Counted from the stretch's first letter, positions 1-12,673 are shown. The stretch: 64,000 nt of DNA from Tetradesmus obliquus (GCA_030272155.1 CP126199.1:2728001-2792000); one strand, 5' to 3'. The notes: generated from the sequence alone by a model not told the origin. Translations and numbers: made by a program.

Positions 1-1370
1 TACGAGCGTAGTGCATGTAAAATACACGCTCTTCACGCACCTAGTGCTCACCTGGGGACAAGCGCCTGCGCGGAAGTAGCTTTGGTTCTGAGGTGCCTTT
101 GTTGGCGATATGATGGGTGTGTGACAAGAGGATCAACTGCAACAGATGGTCGAGCAATTATATGGTCGCAGCAGCGTCTTTGAGCGTTCGTGGCGTGAAC
201 CCTGGGGCCGTATACGGCTACGTAGCCGGCCGGTTCACGGTTATCCATGGCAAACCATGCTTTAGAAGCCAATGTATTGACTGCACCTTGTGCTTTTGAA
301 CTTTAGCAAACGTCGCTTACGAGAAGTGCGCCTGCCTTGGGACGCGACACGATTGTCTAACTGGGCACCGCCAAACTGCGTACGCATGCACGCAACTCGC
401 GTGCTGCGTTGGTCAGCAGCCTCTGTCGGCCTGTATGCTGCTCCTTATACTGCATATGAAATGCTCAAGCCTTGACAGCCAATGATGCACAAAACACTGC
501 AATCTTCAAACGCAGTACTTGGACCACTGCTGTGTACACCTGTGCATGCACAGCTGCGCAGCTGAAACACGTCCAGATCTGGCCAGGTCCATGGAGTACA
601 CAGAGTTGCAGAAGTGTGACACCACGTGTCTTGCAGCGCATCCCCAGCTGCACAGCATTTAAGGATATCGAACGTGGATACAGGTCAAACATTACAAGCA
701 CAACCCCAGCTGCACAGTGTCTACAACTATGTGCACAATGAGCTGTCAGGAGGCACGTGTTGACGTTCAGCGGCCTCTGCCGCCTGCCTTTCCAATACGA
801 AAAGTGATAGCATCGTCAGCACACACATCGCAGCAGCTTCCTGTTGATATCATGAGCGCTGCTTCCAATGATCCAAGCAGCAGCACCAACACCATTGACC
901 ATGCTTGCGGGCCTGCCGCGCTGCTTGAAGATAAACTACTTCTTGCCCACAGCAAGTGCTAACACTGGCAAACTTTGCTGGCAGCAAATCCCCAGAGGAG
1001 CGAACCTGTATCAACCTGCCTCGTGTAACATAGCAGTCACCGCTACAGCAGCAACTGTCACAGCTGACCTACACAACATATGCCGTGGTCAATTTGATGC
1101 AGGTATACAACCTGGCACAAACACCCTATCAGCAGGCTGCGCGAGGCACAAATGCTGCTGCACTGTTAAAACCCGCCACCTGTCGCGTCGCTGTCGCCAC
1201 AAAGGGCTGTACACCTACAGAGTCCTGCATCTAAGACACAGCGCGCGGACACGGCACGCATAGCAGGCAGGCCAATGCGGCTGCGACAACCGCTCAGCTG
1301 ACAGCACGCACAGGCACCTCACTGCTACATGGCTTCGCTCGCTTGCACACTGCCAGGGGCTACATTGCAG
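1..1370. other. Gene-poor flank downstream of RAPTOR
   Basis: This stretch lies 3' of the RAPTOR stop. Open frames on both strands are short (at most about 130 codons), lack recognisable domains and are Cys/His/Thr-rich in the way GC-rich non-coding algal DNA usually translates. I see no gene, RNA or mobile element that I can support. It may hold the end of a gene that starts outside the window. Confidence 0.4.
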
Positions 1371-1475
1371 CTGCCACATGGCCTTGCAGTTGACGGCACA
1401 CACAAGCAGCTACACTGCCACATGGCCTTGCAGTTGACGGCAATAACAAGCAGATACACTGCCACACGGCCTCAC
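1371..1475. repeat. 44-bp tandem repeat at the RAPTOR 3' end
   Basis: A 44-bp unit beginning CTGCCACATGGCC recurs at 1371, 1415 and 1459, about 2.4 copies with a few substitutions. The last partial copy touches the RAPTOR stop codon, so the array forms the first part of the 3' UTR on the minus strand. Confidence 0.75.
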
Positions 1476-3259
1476 TAGCTCCCGCCTGACATCAGCGAAG
1501 CCGATTGCTGCTGCTGCATCACCGCTGCATTGCCGCCGCCGCCGAGCCCTGCGCTGCTCACTGTTGTCGGCGCGTATGACACGCCGCTGCCTGGGTTGGC
1601 TGTGGGCACGTTGTCTACGATGTAGACTGATGCCACGCTGTCGTTGCCTGCTGCCCCGAGGTATAGGTTGTAGGGGTGCCATGCCATGCAGGTGACGGGG
1701 CCCATCTTGTGCTGAATGTAGTGCGACTGCGTGCGGATCGCACCCACCTGCGCAAGCACCACAACAGGGGTTTAAGGAGGAGTGAGCAGCATCCTCTGTT
1801 GTAGCGTGCCCCATTCTCAAGACGGCGGCAATATGAAGAGTGAGGACCACAGAAGGAGAACGCGCAGTAAGCATGCGTGTGCTGGGCTGCGGGTGCCTCT
1901 GGCCGCGAGCTCTGCAGCATGTTAGGCAAATGCTTGTCATCAAGCGCCGAAGTTTCAAAATGTGAAAGATTGAATTCCTGCAGCCACTCACCACATCCCC
2001 TGCATCAGTCCACACTTTCACAACCTGCGAGGTCGTGCCAGTGGCCAGCAGCGGCGCAGTTGGATGTGCCACCAGCACCGACATGCCGCCCTTGCTGTGT
2101 GCCTCTACTGTCTTGACTATGCTGCAGCTCAGCTGCTCCGCGACGCTGCTGCTGCTGCCGTCCGCTGCTGCTGCTGCGCCGCCTGCGCCGCCGCTGTTGA
2201 TGCTGCCATCTGCATCTGCCACCATGCGCAAGTCCATGAAGCAGATGTTGCCCAGGCAGGTGCCTGCAGCAGATTTGCAGCGAAGTCGCAGCAGTAACAC
2301 AGAGAATAGTTAGCCAGATGAGACATGCCGAGGACTGACAGGCTGAAGTCTGCTGTGTAGCTGCGCAGGTCCATGAAGCAGATGTTGCCCAGGCAGGTGC
2401 CTGCAGCAAGTTCGCAGCCGAGCACACCAATTGTCAGGCGGAACATCTGGCAGTAATTTGGGCACGTGAGCAAGCAAACAAAGCGGTACATGCTCATAAC
2501 CCACAACATGCCTTGCAACGCCTGCGCCTGCACGCACAAACCATATTGGACACAGCACGCGATTGCAAAACCAACCACAAACCGCCAACCCTCAACTCAC
2601 CGGTCACAATCGTGCCTGGCCTGCCGCATGGCTCCAGAACCATGCCAGCTAAGCCGCCCTTGCCTGCATGTATGCTGGCCACAGGAGCCAGGCTAGCCCG
2701 CAGGTCAAACAGCTTCAGGGTGCCATCGCTGCAGCTGGCCAGCAGCAGCCGGGGGTCGCTCTGTGCACATGACAGCCTGTCAACAGCCACTGGGCAGCCG
2801 CTGCTGCTGGGGCTGGAGCGCACAGGTACCTGCAGCACCCGAGAGGTGCAACACTTTTGTTGTTTTGTTTGCTCCAAAGTGAGTGAATCTGCAATAATTT
2901 GTGCAGTTTGGCAAACAACTGGGTAAGAAGCTGCAGCCACAGCAGAACAGTCATGTCTTTTCCTGCAAGCCATGGTCAACAAGTTGACTGCATGCATGGC
3001 TCGTTTGACCAGATTTGACTGCAGCTGCTGCTGCTGTATGTGTCTCCAGCCAGATGTTTCCTCGCACCTGCTGCATGACGTGCTCTGAGGTGAGGTCCCA
3101 CACTTGCAGCAGATCAGGGTGGCAGCCGCCGGCAGCGTACAGCAGCGGAGGCCCGCTGCTGGTCAGTGCAAAGGCAGCTGCCTGCCGCACAGGCGTTGGC
3201 GGCTGCCTAATCGGCACGGCCTGCCAGGCTGCCGCCATGCGCTGCAAGCCCTGTTTGGT

Positions 3260-3292
<33 letters not shown>

Positions 3293-6200
3293 CAGCAAGG
3301 GATATAGCGGTGAGGACGGCGTGGCAGTGTAGTGCACGCGGCAGAACAGGGACATGCAACAGCGATGCGTGGTGCAATTCCCGCTCTTCCGCATGCCGAA
3401 GGAAGCAAGATCAACTGTTTGTGACAGCTCACAGAGTGCAGCGCTGCAGGGACTCTTCTGCAGTACAGCACTGCAGCCGCCAACTGCAAGCAGCTGCTCA
3501 ACACCAGCAGCAGCTCGCTCCAGTTCAAAGGGATCAAATGTTAAATCCATCGTTTGAAACCAACAAGCGCACCTGGTTGAGGTATGCCCTCCAGATGCGC
3601 ACCGCGCCATCAGCAGCGCCGGTGAGCAGCAGGTTGCTCTCAGCCTCGTTCAGCTGGCGCGCAAACGTGACAGTGGCGTTGCTGCTGGCTGCAGGGCCGA
3701 ATGATGCCTGCTGCTGGCCGTAGTCTGGCGCGGCGCTGCTGCTGCCGCTGCCGCTCAGCGGCGCACCTGCACCACAGATGGCCAGCGTATGCAGCAGCAA
3801 TGAGACCAGCACAACGAGAAATCAGATAACTGCAGAGACGTGTGTCACATCCATGGCACAGCTGGTGGCAACTAATCTATCAGGCAGGAGTGTGCGTTTC
3901 CGTGATTCTTCTAAAACCATCCACCCGATCATTCTGTACGCAGGCATGCCAACATGCAGCGCTCCCACAAAGCGCAAGCAAGCTGCTCTGTCGCCTCATG
4001 GTGACCAGATCTTAATCTTTCATTTCATTGCTGGCCGCATTCCGTGCTTCGTTGCGCACCGTTGCTGACGTGGAAGGCGTTGAGCAGGTTGCCGTCCGCG
4101 CCGTTGTTCACGCGCACGTAGCCGCGGCCGTCCACGCTGATCAGCAGCAGGTGGAAGCTGTGGAACACCACCGCGGTCAGCGCGTCAGCGCCAGTCTCAA
4201 TCGCGTTGACCTGCAAGCAGCGCAGCAGAGCATGAGCACACAGCACACAGCAGGCGCAGCCAGGTCACACATGAGCAACATGCAGTGTAGCCATACATTT
4301 TCAAGACCACAAGCGCAGGCAAGATATGTGGCAGGGTGAAGGAGACTATAGCGCCATTTTGCTCGCCACCATTAGCGCAGGCTGACCATCATACCTGGCA
4401 TGCTCCACCAGCTGCACATTCTTGCCCACCCTCAGCATGCTCTACCTACAGCGCACACAGCCAAACAACCGCAAGCACAAAACCACAAACGCGTCGTCGC
4501 ATGACACACACATGTGTTGGGTGCACTCACCTGCTCGCGGATCTTGGGGCTGTGTGCGCTCCTGCAGCGCAGCCGCGCCGCGTCCATCTCGCGCAGGCGC
4601 TGCGCCTTGCGCAGCGCGTCCGGCGGCTGCGTCCACGGGCACAGCTTGACGCCCTCCAGCTCACGCCACGCGGAAGCCTGCAGTTGGACAAAAAAAGAGC
4701 ATTGTAACAACAATAGAATGTAAAAAGGCAGCGTGTCAGCGTACTCAGCAGCGTAATAGCAGTGTAGTGGCAGTGTCGCGAGTCACATCTTAGCCATGCA
4801 ACGCGTGTGGTTTGTAAGTGTGAGACGGGCGAGTGACCGCCATGAGGGTGGCGCAATGGGTCCATGCATGTGCCAGCAACGTGTCTCAGCAGTGAAGAGG
4901 CACAGCTTGACGCCCTCCACTGGCGCCACGCAGAGGCATGCACAATGATGAATGTCTTACAATATGCAAACAGATCTACATATGCAGCTGCACCAGCTGC
5001 CACCTCACCATGGGCTCCAGCATGGGCCTGCAGAAGTAGTCGCAGCTGAGCTTCACAATCTGACTCGCAGGCAGCTCCGGCAGCCCAGCCCCATCCTCCC
5101 CGGCCAAATAAGCACTGCTGCCAGCCCTACTGCCACCCAGCGATGCTGCGCTGCCGCCGGCACCAGCCATACCGCCCGCAGCAGCAGCAGCGGCAGCAGC
5201 AGCGTCTATGCCACCCAGGCCCATGTCGCTGCTAGCGTGCCGCATACTGCCAAAGCTTGCGGCGCTGCCGCTGCCGCCGAGCCCTGCTGCTGCTGCAGAC
5301 GAGCTCAGGCCAGCAGCAGCAGCAGCAGCTGCTGCTGCGTCATTGCCACCTGCCGGGCCACCGGTGCTGCGCAAGATGTACGGCGCTCTGCTGTAGCCTG
5401 CCTGCAGGATGCCTGCTGCATATCCTGCTGCCGCTGCTGCTGCTGCTGCCTGGCCGCCAGTAGCAGCATCACCCCTAGACGGACTCGGAGGGCTGCTGCT
5501 GCTGCCGCCAGGCGGCGTCAACACACCACTCTGCCCCTGCCCCTGCCCTGCAGGACCCCCAGCCGCACCGCCTACGCGCGCGTTGCTGCTGCTGCTGCTG
5601 CTGAAGCCGCTGCGCCAGCTCCTGCTAGACTTGACAAACTTCTGAGTCAAGCTTCCTAGTGAACTTCCCACGCCGCTGCTGCCAGCTGCCAGTGTCCCGC
5701 TGGCACCATGGCTGCCGGGGCCTAGAGGGCCTGATGCTGACGAGGACAGTGGGAAGCCAGCTGGGCCTGCTGCTCCTGCTGCGCCTGCTGCTGCTGAGCC
5801 GCTGCGAGACATGGGAACAGCCATAGGGGCCAGGTCAAGGCCTGCTAGCGCAAGCACCTGCCGGCCAAGCTTGGCAACCTGTGTGGAGAGGAGATGGAAG
5901 AGGAGTGTAAGGCGAGCCATGGTGTTGCGGCTACAATGCAGATGCACACAAGCTCATGTGCAAGCAACGCAGGTGCTCCAGCTCTACCACACGCAACACA
6001 CAAGCAACACACACAGCTCGCAGCCGCACCTTGACAGATGGGTCTGTCGCCAGCAGCAGCACCTGCTCCAGCAGCGCATACAGCAGCGCAGTGCTGTCAG
6101 ACAAGCTGCCAGCAGCAGGGCTGCCATCAGCCAGCCCATCCAGCTCCACCCAGCCAGCCAATTTACTGCCAGGGCTGTTGCCAGATCCTGCTGAGCCACC

Positions 6201-8208
6201 CTCCCCTCTCCAGCTACGGCCAGATGAACCCCAGCTGCCATTCGTTGCTTGCTGCTGCAAGCTGCCAATGCCCGCAGGCCGCGGGTTTGACGGCGCTGCT
6301 GCGCCGTCGCTGCCGCTGCTGCTCGCCGCATCCGCAGCAGCCGGCATGCTGCTGCCGCTGACGCTGCGCGGCAGGCCTGCTGCTGCTACCGCTGCCGCAG
6401 CCTCCTCGGCCGCGGCCTGCCGCTGCTGCTGCTGCTGCAGCCGCAGCAGCTCGCTGTGCTTCTTCTGCTGCTGCAGGATTGTATCCTGCATGAGGCACAC
6501 TGCCTCATTCAAAACGCCGCCAGCACCCCGCACCAGCCGTGCATATGCAACAGCGAGCTCCCCGCGCACCAGAGGGCTCGCATCATACACCACGTTACTT
6601 TTGACCAGCAGCGACACCACCAGCATCTCTAACAGCTGCAGCTGCTCGCCCCCGCCCGCAGCACCACTGCCTGCAGCAGCAGCCGCTGCTACAGCAGCTG
6701 CCTGCGCAGCTGCGACGTCCGCCGCGCCCGCACCAGCTGCTGCTGCCGCCGCCGCCGCCGCCGCCGCCGCTGCTGCTGCTGCAGCGCCGCTAGGCGAGCG
6801 CTGGCGTGGCAGAGAATGGATGAAGCTGCCAAGGCCAAACACTGCTGCTGCTCGCAGCTCCGGCAGCTGCGCCTGCAGCAGCCCTGCCAGCAGATCTGCT
6901 GCGCCGTCTCGCACTGCTGCTGCTGCCATCTCCGGCTGGTTGTCGCACAGCTTGCCCAGGCAGATGCACAGCCACTTGACCAGCAGCAGGTTGCCTGAGG
7001 AGGCGGTCAGCACTGGCAGCAGCAGCCGCAGCCACTTCAGCAGCACCTGCAGCAAGCAGCAGCAGCAGCAGCAACACATGGATGCGAGCGCCTGACACCC
7101 CAAAGTATCCATGTCTTGGCGCTGTTATCTATGGTGCAGCGCTGCCAGCAACAGCAAGGGCTTGAAGCTATGCGAAGAACGAGCACATCAGCTTGCTGCA
7201 TCACCGAAGCCGGCGCAGCTCCGCCACGCGTGCAAAACATCCACGAACTGCCACGCACCTGCAGCAGGTTTGCTGCCGCGCACAGCGCCTGCCCCTTAGC
7301 GTGGTGATCGCACACCACCGCCAGCACAAACGCCGCCTGCGCCCTGTTATGGTTGTCAATCCCCGGCTCCGGGCTGTCCAGGTATTTCAAAAAGTACAAA
7401 TGACCGTTATCTTTGACCAGGTCTGCTTGGCAGCTGCGGTCTAGCGCGAGGATCTTGGCCCATATGAATACCAGAGTGGTGCGCAGGTCGCTGCTTGTGG
7501 TCTGCAGCAGCTTCAAAACATAGGGGAAGATGCCCACTGACAGGGCCAGGTCCACTGCCCAGGAGCCCATGTCTAAGAAGCGGCCGAGCAGCACCAGCGC
7601 GCGCAGCCGGTGCACCTGGCTCAGCAGCACCTGCGGCAGAAAAGCAGGGCAGTTGCAGCAGGCTGTGAGTGGTACGCAGAATATACAGCACCAGGCATAA
7701 GGGAAGATGCCCACTGACCAGGCCAGGTCCACCGCCCAGGAGCCCATGTCCAGGAAGCGGCCGTGCAGCACCAGCGCGCGCAGCCGGTGCACCTGGCTCA
7801 GCAGTACCTGTGTGAGACGACAAAACAAGCAAGGCATGACATTTGCAGCAGGCGGTGAGTGGTGCGCAGAGATGTACAGCATTAGCGCGCGCAGCCGGTG
7901 CACTTGGCACAGCAGTACCTGGGGCAGATAACACAAAGCAGTAAAAGGGTTGAGCATGACAGTTGCAGCCGGCTGTGAGTCGTACGCGTAAGCCAGTTGC
8001 GTATATTCAACGCACATATCCCATCTCTGGGCAGCCACACTGCTGCTGCCAAACACTGCGCACCTGCAGCACGATGGGCAGCTGCTCCGGCGGCTTCTTG
8101 TCTGCGCTGCCGTGCGCCAGCCACAGCTCAAAGGCGGTCAGCTGCTCGCTGAAGAAGCTGCTGGGCACAAACTCGGCGCTGGGGTCGGCCAGCAGCCCGG
8201 GCAGCTGC

Positions 8209-8245
<37 letters not shown>

Positions 8246-9771
8246 CCAAGTCAATGAAGGACCAGCTTGCTACAGGCTGTAGTGCGCACATGCAAAACAA
8301 CAGCCACTACGCTGCATCATCCTAGTTCACAATAAGCTGCTGCTGGTGATAACTACAAACCTCCCCAACCACAACAGAGACACCAATGCACCACCCGGTG
8401 TTGAAACTGAACAATCACATACGATGCGCGCACCAGCAGCAGGCACATCTCCACGGCCAGGTCCCAGGCCTGCCACATGGGGTGCTGGTGCGTGGGCCAA
8501 GTCAATAAAGCACCAACTCACTACAGGCCGCAGTGCTCACATGCGAATCAACGGGAACCACGCTGCAGCATGAAGTGCACGACATGCTGCTGCTTGTCGT
8601 GACTTCAACCTCCCGCGACACAGATGCGTGAACACACAACCCTTTCATGGAATCCGCCACACAACAATCGCAAACCAAACACGCGCACCTGCAGCAGGCA
8701 CATCTCTGCAGCCAGGTCCCAGGCCTGCCACATGGGGTGCTGGTGCGTGGGCGGCAGCCGCGGGTAGCTCACAGGGCTGCAGTTGGAGGCGGCCATGATG
8801 CGCTCCGCCAGCAAAAAGTTGCGGAACAGGCTCGCCACCAGCAGGTCCTGTGGGACAAGGCAGCAGCAGCAGCAGCAGAGTCTGCATTTAGAACGAAAGC
8901 TTGAGCGAGCCAGCAGAAAGTTGCTGAACAGGCTCGCCACCAGCAGGTCCTGCAAGGTGCAAAGACACGAGACATAGCAGCAGCAGCAGCAGCAGCAGCA
9001 GCATGTAGCCCAGTTGCAGCCCAGCCTCTGCGCAGCGCCTACCGCAGCACGATGCTGGCAGCCGACTGCTTTGGTTCAACAGTCACACTTGCACACATGA
9101 ACCTTATGTGCACAACTGAAACAGCCAGGCTCGGCAGCCGCAGCCGCAGCAACAAGAAGCACATCACGCGGTGTTGCTTGACCCGGTGCATATCAGCCGC
9201 ACCTGCCGGAACAGCTTCTGGAACAGCGCGCGCGGCAGGCTGTTCCACGCGATGGGGTCTGTGATGGCCATGAAGATCAACTTGTGCTCCTTTCCAAGAT
9301 GAAGCTCTTGACACACGATTAAAACCCAGAGACATGCACCCGCACAGAATAGCTCAGACACGAACACACGGTAGGATACAGACTGCACATGACGCACCTG
9401 CCGGAACAGCTTCTGGAAGAGCGCACGAGGCAGGCTGTTCCACGCGATGGTGTCTGTGATGGCTGTGAAAATCCAGTTGAGCTCCCCAAGCGGCGTCTTG
9501 CGGTCCGTCTGGCGGCCCGGAATGCGGTCGATGAGCTCCTTGGACACGCCTGGCGGTCAAAGTCAAAGTCAAACAGTCAAAGTCAACCGTGACACGGCCC
9601 AGGAGCAAGGGTGAGGGCTGTTGTAAATGACCGTACTGCAAGTATGCGCCGGGCCAATGCGCGTGGTTATCAAGGTCAGCGAGAACAAGGTGCCAGAGAC
9701 CAGCCATGTTTGCTGCCAGCAGTAACGCAGCAAAGCTGCGAAGCACATGCAGCTGAGTGCGTCTTAAGGCT

Positions 9772-9802
<31 letters not shown>

Positions 9803-12673
9803 AGGAGCAGCAGCAGCGCGCGCACCGTCGTGCCGCAGCAGGCTGCGCGAGCAGAACCAGCGCAGCGCCACCTTGATGGGTGTGGTCAGGCAGGCCGTGA
9901 ACACATCAGCCGGCAGGTCCGGGTTTTGCTGCAGGTGCAAAGCATGGCACAGGCAGCAGCAGCAGCAGCAGCACGGCACCGGACGGCAGCGGGAGGGCGG
10001 CAGACAGGTAGAGCGTCGAAGGAAAAGAAAGAGGTAGCAGATGCAGCTGGGCTAGCCGGTGGTCAGAGACAACAGGAGGTGCCTAACGCGCACCAGGCAA
10101 CAGCTGCTGTTTGCGCGTGCATCTGCAGTCACATGACTTGTTACTCCATTCTCTCCCAGCCCTCAACAACTGTCTGCACGGCAGAGAGTATCAAGTACGC
10201 TTGCAATCCCAACACTGAAGCGACAGTTCCTTCCCACCCCAACAAACCATCCGAACAACACAGTTCATCACATGCTTGCGTTTCCTGCATACAAGCGCTG
10301 CCGACAGCACGAACTAACCCAAACACTCACCTGCGGCAGCAGCTCATTGCCGCCGGCGCCGGCAAGCAACGGTTGCAACAGCAGCGACAGCATACAAAAC
10401 GAGCTATGCCGGACGTGTAGCAGGCGGCCTCACCTGCGGCAGCAGCTCATTGCCGCCGCACGCCCCCAGCACAATAATCTCCCGCATCGGATCCGGCGCC
10501 CCCGCCGCGCCGCCAGCCGCCGCAGCCGCCGCCGCCGCCCCGCCCAGCAGCCCGGCGGCCGCCGTCGCCTGCTGCTGCTGCAGCGCGAGCTGCTGCTGCC
10601 GCTGCTCGATCATGGCTTTGAAGTTGTTGATGATGAGGCCTGCTGCGGAGCAGTCCAGCACATAGATGCAGGGCGTGCCCATCCAGCTCTGCAGCTCGTA
10701 CATGGACAGCGGGATGTACTGCGTGTAGCGGCTGTTGAAGACCCAGATCTCGCCGTTGACGGTTGGCCGCGGCACGCCGTGGCCGTTGTAGTGGAACAGC
10801 ACGCGCTCGTTCTGCACCCAGCGAGAATGGTAAGGTGAGTAGGGTGGAAAATGGCGATGAGGTCAGCGTGTGTGGAGCAGAGCAGCACAATTGCGGAGCA
10901 GCAGCACAGGTCCTACGGGGGATGGTGGGGGTGGAAAAATGCAGGTCAGGAGGTGTGCGGGGATATATACGTGTGCAGCAGCAGCAACAGTTGGCATGCA
11001 CGCGTGTGGCGGCATGTACTGTTGCTGCCGTTGACAGTGGGCCGCGGCACGCCGTGGCGGTTGTAGTAGAACAGTACGCGCTCGTTCTGCGCAGCATGAG
11101 GTAGGGATGCGCGCAGCAGAAGCGCGCAGCAGACATTGGCATGCAGGTGTGTAGCAGCGTACAGTGACTGCTGCTGCCGTAGCTGCACCTGATGCACAAG
11201 AGCATACGTGCTTCAGAAGCCCAACCATCTGCCGAACCGACTGCTGCACTTGGCACTGCAACCCCTCTCCATGCCACAGCCGCACCCCTCCTAGCAAACT
11301 GCTGCTGCTGCAGCTGCTGCTGCTGCGGCCCTTATCATCTGCCTGCTACCCTGGAAACAGCCCAGCCCCGCACCTTGGCTGTCCTCCTGCAGCTCACGCA
11401 CAGCTTCTTCACATCGTCCATGGTGGGGTCCAGGTGCATCTTGTACTTGGCGCGCGGCTGCCAGCGCTCATACTGAGCCTGCAGGTTCTTGCCTGCGGGG
11501 CAGCAACGTGGGAAGCAGCAGTGTGAGAAGCAGCGAGTCATACAGCATCACTCCGCATCAGCAGCAACAGCAGTACACACTAACTGTGCTTTGCGCGCGC
11601 CTGGAGCAACATCAACATGTATCGCCAAGAAGTCAGCAGCCCGGCTCCCCACAGCCCGCCACAGCCCACCACGCACCGATCGTCACCAGCGCCTTGGCGG
11701 GCTGCTCGCTGCCATACAAGCCCAGTGCTTTTATAGCTGGCTGCGACTGCGCTGACATACAGCAACAGATCAGCAGTTGGACAGCCCACCACGCACCGAT
11801 CGTCTCCAGCGCCTTGGCGGGCTGCATGCTGAGCGGGTCCACCCAGCACTGCTTGCAGCCACACAGCACACCAACAACATGCCTCAGCGGCAGCAGCCCG
11901 CCACAGCCCACCACGCACCGATCGTCTCCAGCGCCTTGGCGGGCTGCATGCTGAGCGGGTCCACCCAGCACTCCAGCCGCGCACACGGCGAGATCTTGAC
12001 CACATCGGGCGGGTCAACGCCGATATTGAGGCACAGCACGAGCGCGACTGCGGTGGTTTTGAGCTTGTCTTTCTGGCGCCACTTGCTGACCAGGCCGCCC
12101 GGGTCGGCGCTGCGGCGCTCCGTGAGCTCATCTCCTGCATCATGCCGCTCCTGCAAGCAAATACGCGGCGAAGTAGCAACTAGTATTATGTGCTCATCAT
12201 CATGTTACCCATCAAACCATAGCATCAACGCCATCAACTAGTATTATGTGCTGTGTGTTATGATTGTGCATGCGATTGCTTTGGGTGCTGTAGCTGGAAG
12301 TGGATGGCGAACAGCATGATGTGTTTTGATGCTGATGAGTGCGGACTGCGAAGTGACAGCTGCGGTGATGTGTGCAGTGCTGCTGTGCCAAGAGAGCTGG
12401 CCAATCCTGAGCAGCTGCTGCGTGTGGACAGGCGCTGTGCTGCAGCTGTTGCTGCTCTGATGCTCCCTGGTGTCTATGTGCACGCCGCTGCGGCTTGAAG
12501 TCAGCAGCTGCTTCTGCTACTGCACAGCTGCGACTGCGGCAGCAGCAGCAACTGCGGCAGCAACAGCAACGGAGGCAGCAGCAGCAGCACAAAGCAGCTG
12601 CAAGAGAAGTGTGCTGGCGTACCTCACAGAACAGGCGCTGATGCAGCCGTGATACTTGGCTGGGAGCAGCCAT
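1475..12673 (-). CDS. RAPTOR: RAPTOR, regulatory-associated protein of TOR (TORC1 scaffold)
   Basis: RAPTOR is the scaffold of TOR complex 1: it binds the TOR kinase and recruits substrates. I resolve 18 in-frame exons (about 1680 codons): 12673-12623, 12150-11919, 11492-11374, 10811-10434, 9928-9826, 9549-9398, 8847-8689, 8204-8064, 7630-7259, 7046-6030, 5878-5009, 4677-4531, 4210-4060, 3766-3573, 3250-3068, 2829-2601, 2263-1992, 1747-1475. The N-terminal caspase-like RNC domain is plain ([39 protein letters not shown], then [10 protein letters not shown]); the HG and C positions of the protease fold are present. HEAT-like helices follow ([20 protein letters not shown]), then Ser/Ala/Gln-rich linkers, then C-terminal WD40 repeats ([29 protein letters not shown]). 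The start at 12673 gives a short N-terminus before the conserved ERHD segment; the first exon is the least certain. Introns carry many exon-end duplicates, listed separately. Confidence 0.95.
2369..2408 (-). repeat. Echo of RAPTOR exon 17 5' end
   Basis: About 40 bp matching 2232-2271 almost perfectly, including the CTGCAG acceptor and the first codons of exon 17 ([13 protein letters not shown]). It lies just upstream in the intron and then diverges. The downstream copy is taken as the real exon because only it continues into WD40 coding sequence. Confidence 0.85.
4902..4942 (-). repeat. Echo of RAPTOR exon 12 5' end
   Basis: Matches 4641-4682 (start of exon 12 and its acceptor side) with several changes. 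The CTGCAG acceptor of the real exon has become TGCATGC here, so this copy is probably not spliced. Confidence 0.7.
7695..7925 (-). repeat. Two echoes of RAPTOR exon 9 5' end
   Basis: The start of exon 9 ([20 protein letters not shown]) is repeated upstream at about 7695-7810, long enough to reach SVGIFPY, and again as a shorter copy at about 7875-7925. Both keep the [13 protein letters not shown] segment and a nearby acceptor-like CTG/CAG context. The exon at 7630-7259 is the one that continues in frame. Confidence 0.85.
8427..8497 (-). repeat. Echo of RAPTOR exon 7 3' end
   Basis: Repeats the end of exon 7 ([18 protein letters not shown]) and its donor, real copy about 8680-8756, with few substitutions. 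It sits in the intron between exons 7 and 8. Further intron sequence at about 8500-8575 also resembles 8249-8310. Confidence 0.8.
8905..8955 (-). repeat. Echo of RAPTOR exon 7 5' end
   Basis: Repeats the start of exon 7 ([14 protein letters not shown], real copy about 8800-8850) together with an acceptor TTGCAG. In the copy the Arg-Asn pair is Ser-Asn and the match ends after LLA. Confidence 0.85.
9198..9282 (-). repeat. Echo of RAPTOR exon 6 3' end
   Basis: Repeats the end of exon 6 ([20 protein letters not shown], real copy about 9394-9480) including the donor CAG/GTGCG. It lies downstream in the intron. The copy reads [20 protein letters not shown] and is therefore nearly intact at the protein level. 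Confidence 0.88.
10329..10357 (-). repeat. Echo of RAPTOR exon 4 3' end
   Basis: A 29-bp copy of 10431-10459 encoding GNELLPQ followed by the same GTGAG donor, about 100 bp downstream of the real donor inside the intron. Confidence 0.8.
11036..11097 (-). repeat. Echo of RAPTOR exon 4 5' end
   Basis: Repeats the start of exon 4 (real copy about 10755-10815). The copy reads [20 protein letters not shown], so the conserved FHYNGHG has become FYYNRHG. Use of this copy would alter the caspase-like core. Confidence 0.85.
11651..11850 (-). repeat. Two echoes of RAPTOR exon 2 3' end
   Basis: The end of exon 2 ([14 protein letters not shown] plus donor GTGCGTGG, real copy about 11898-11970) recurs at 11778-11850 with almost no change and at 11651-11711 with more divergence (AKALVTIG). 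All three retain the donor sequence. Confidence 0.88.

Noticed and set aside
1410-2300. Long minus-strand frame across the last RAPTOR exons
   Set aside because: It reads through introns and switches out of the WD40 frame; the spliced exons account for the homology.
2513-2926. Possible divergent gene on the plus strand near 2.5-2.9 kb
   Set aside because: It lies over RAPTOR exon 16 and its intron and shows no codon or domain evidence.
5956-7095. Plus-strand frame of about 379 codons opposite RAPTOR exon 10
   Set aside because: It is the antisense of the Ala/Gln-rich RAPTOR exon; the Ser/Cys/Ala composition is a GC-rich shadow.
9611-10420. Plus-strand frame of 269 codons
   Set aside because: It overlaps RAPTOR exons 5 and 4 on the opposite strand and has no domain.
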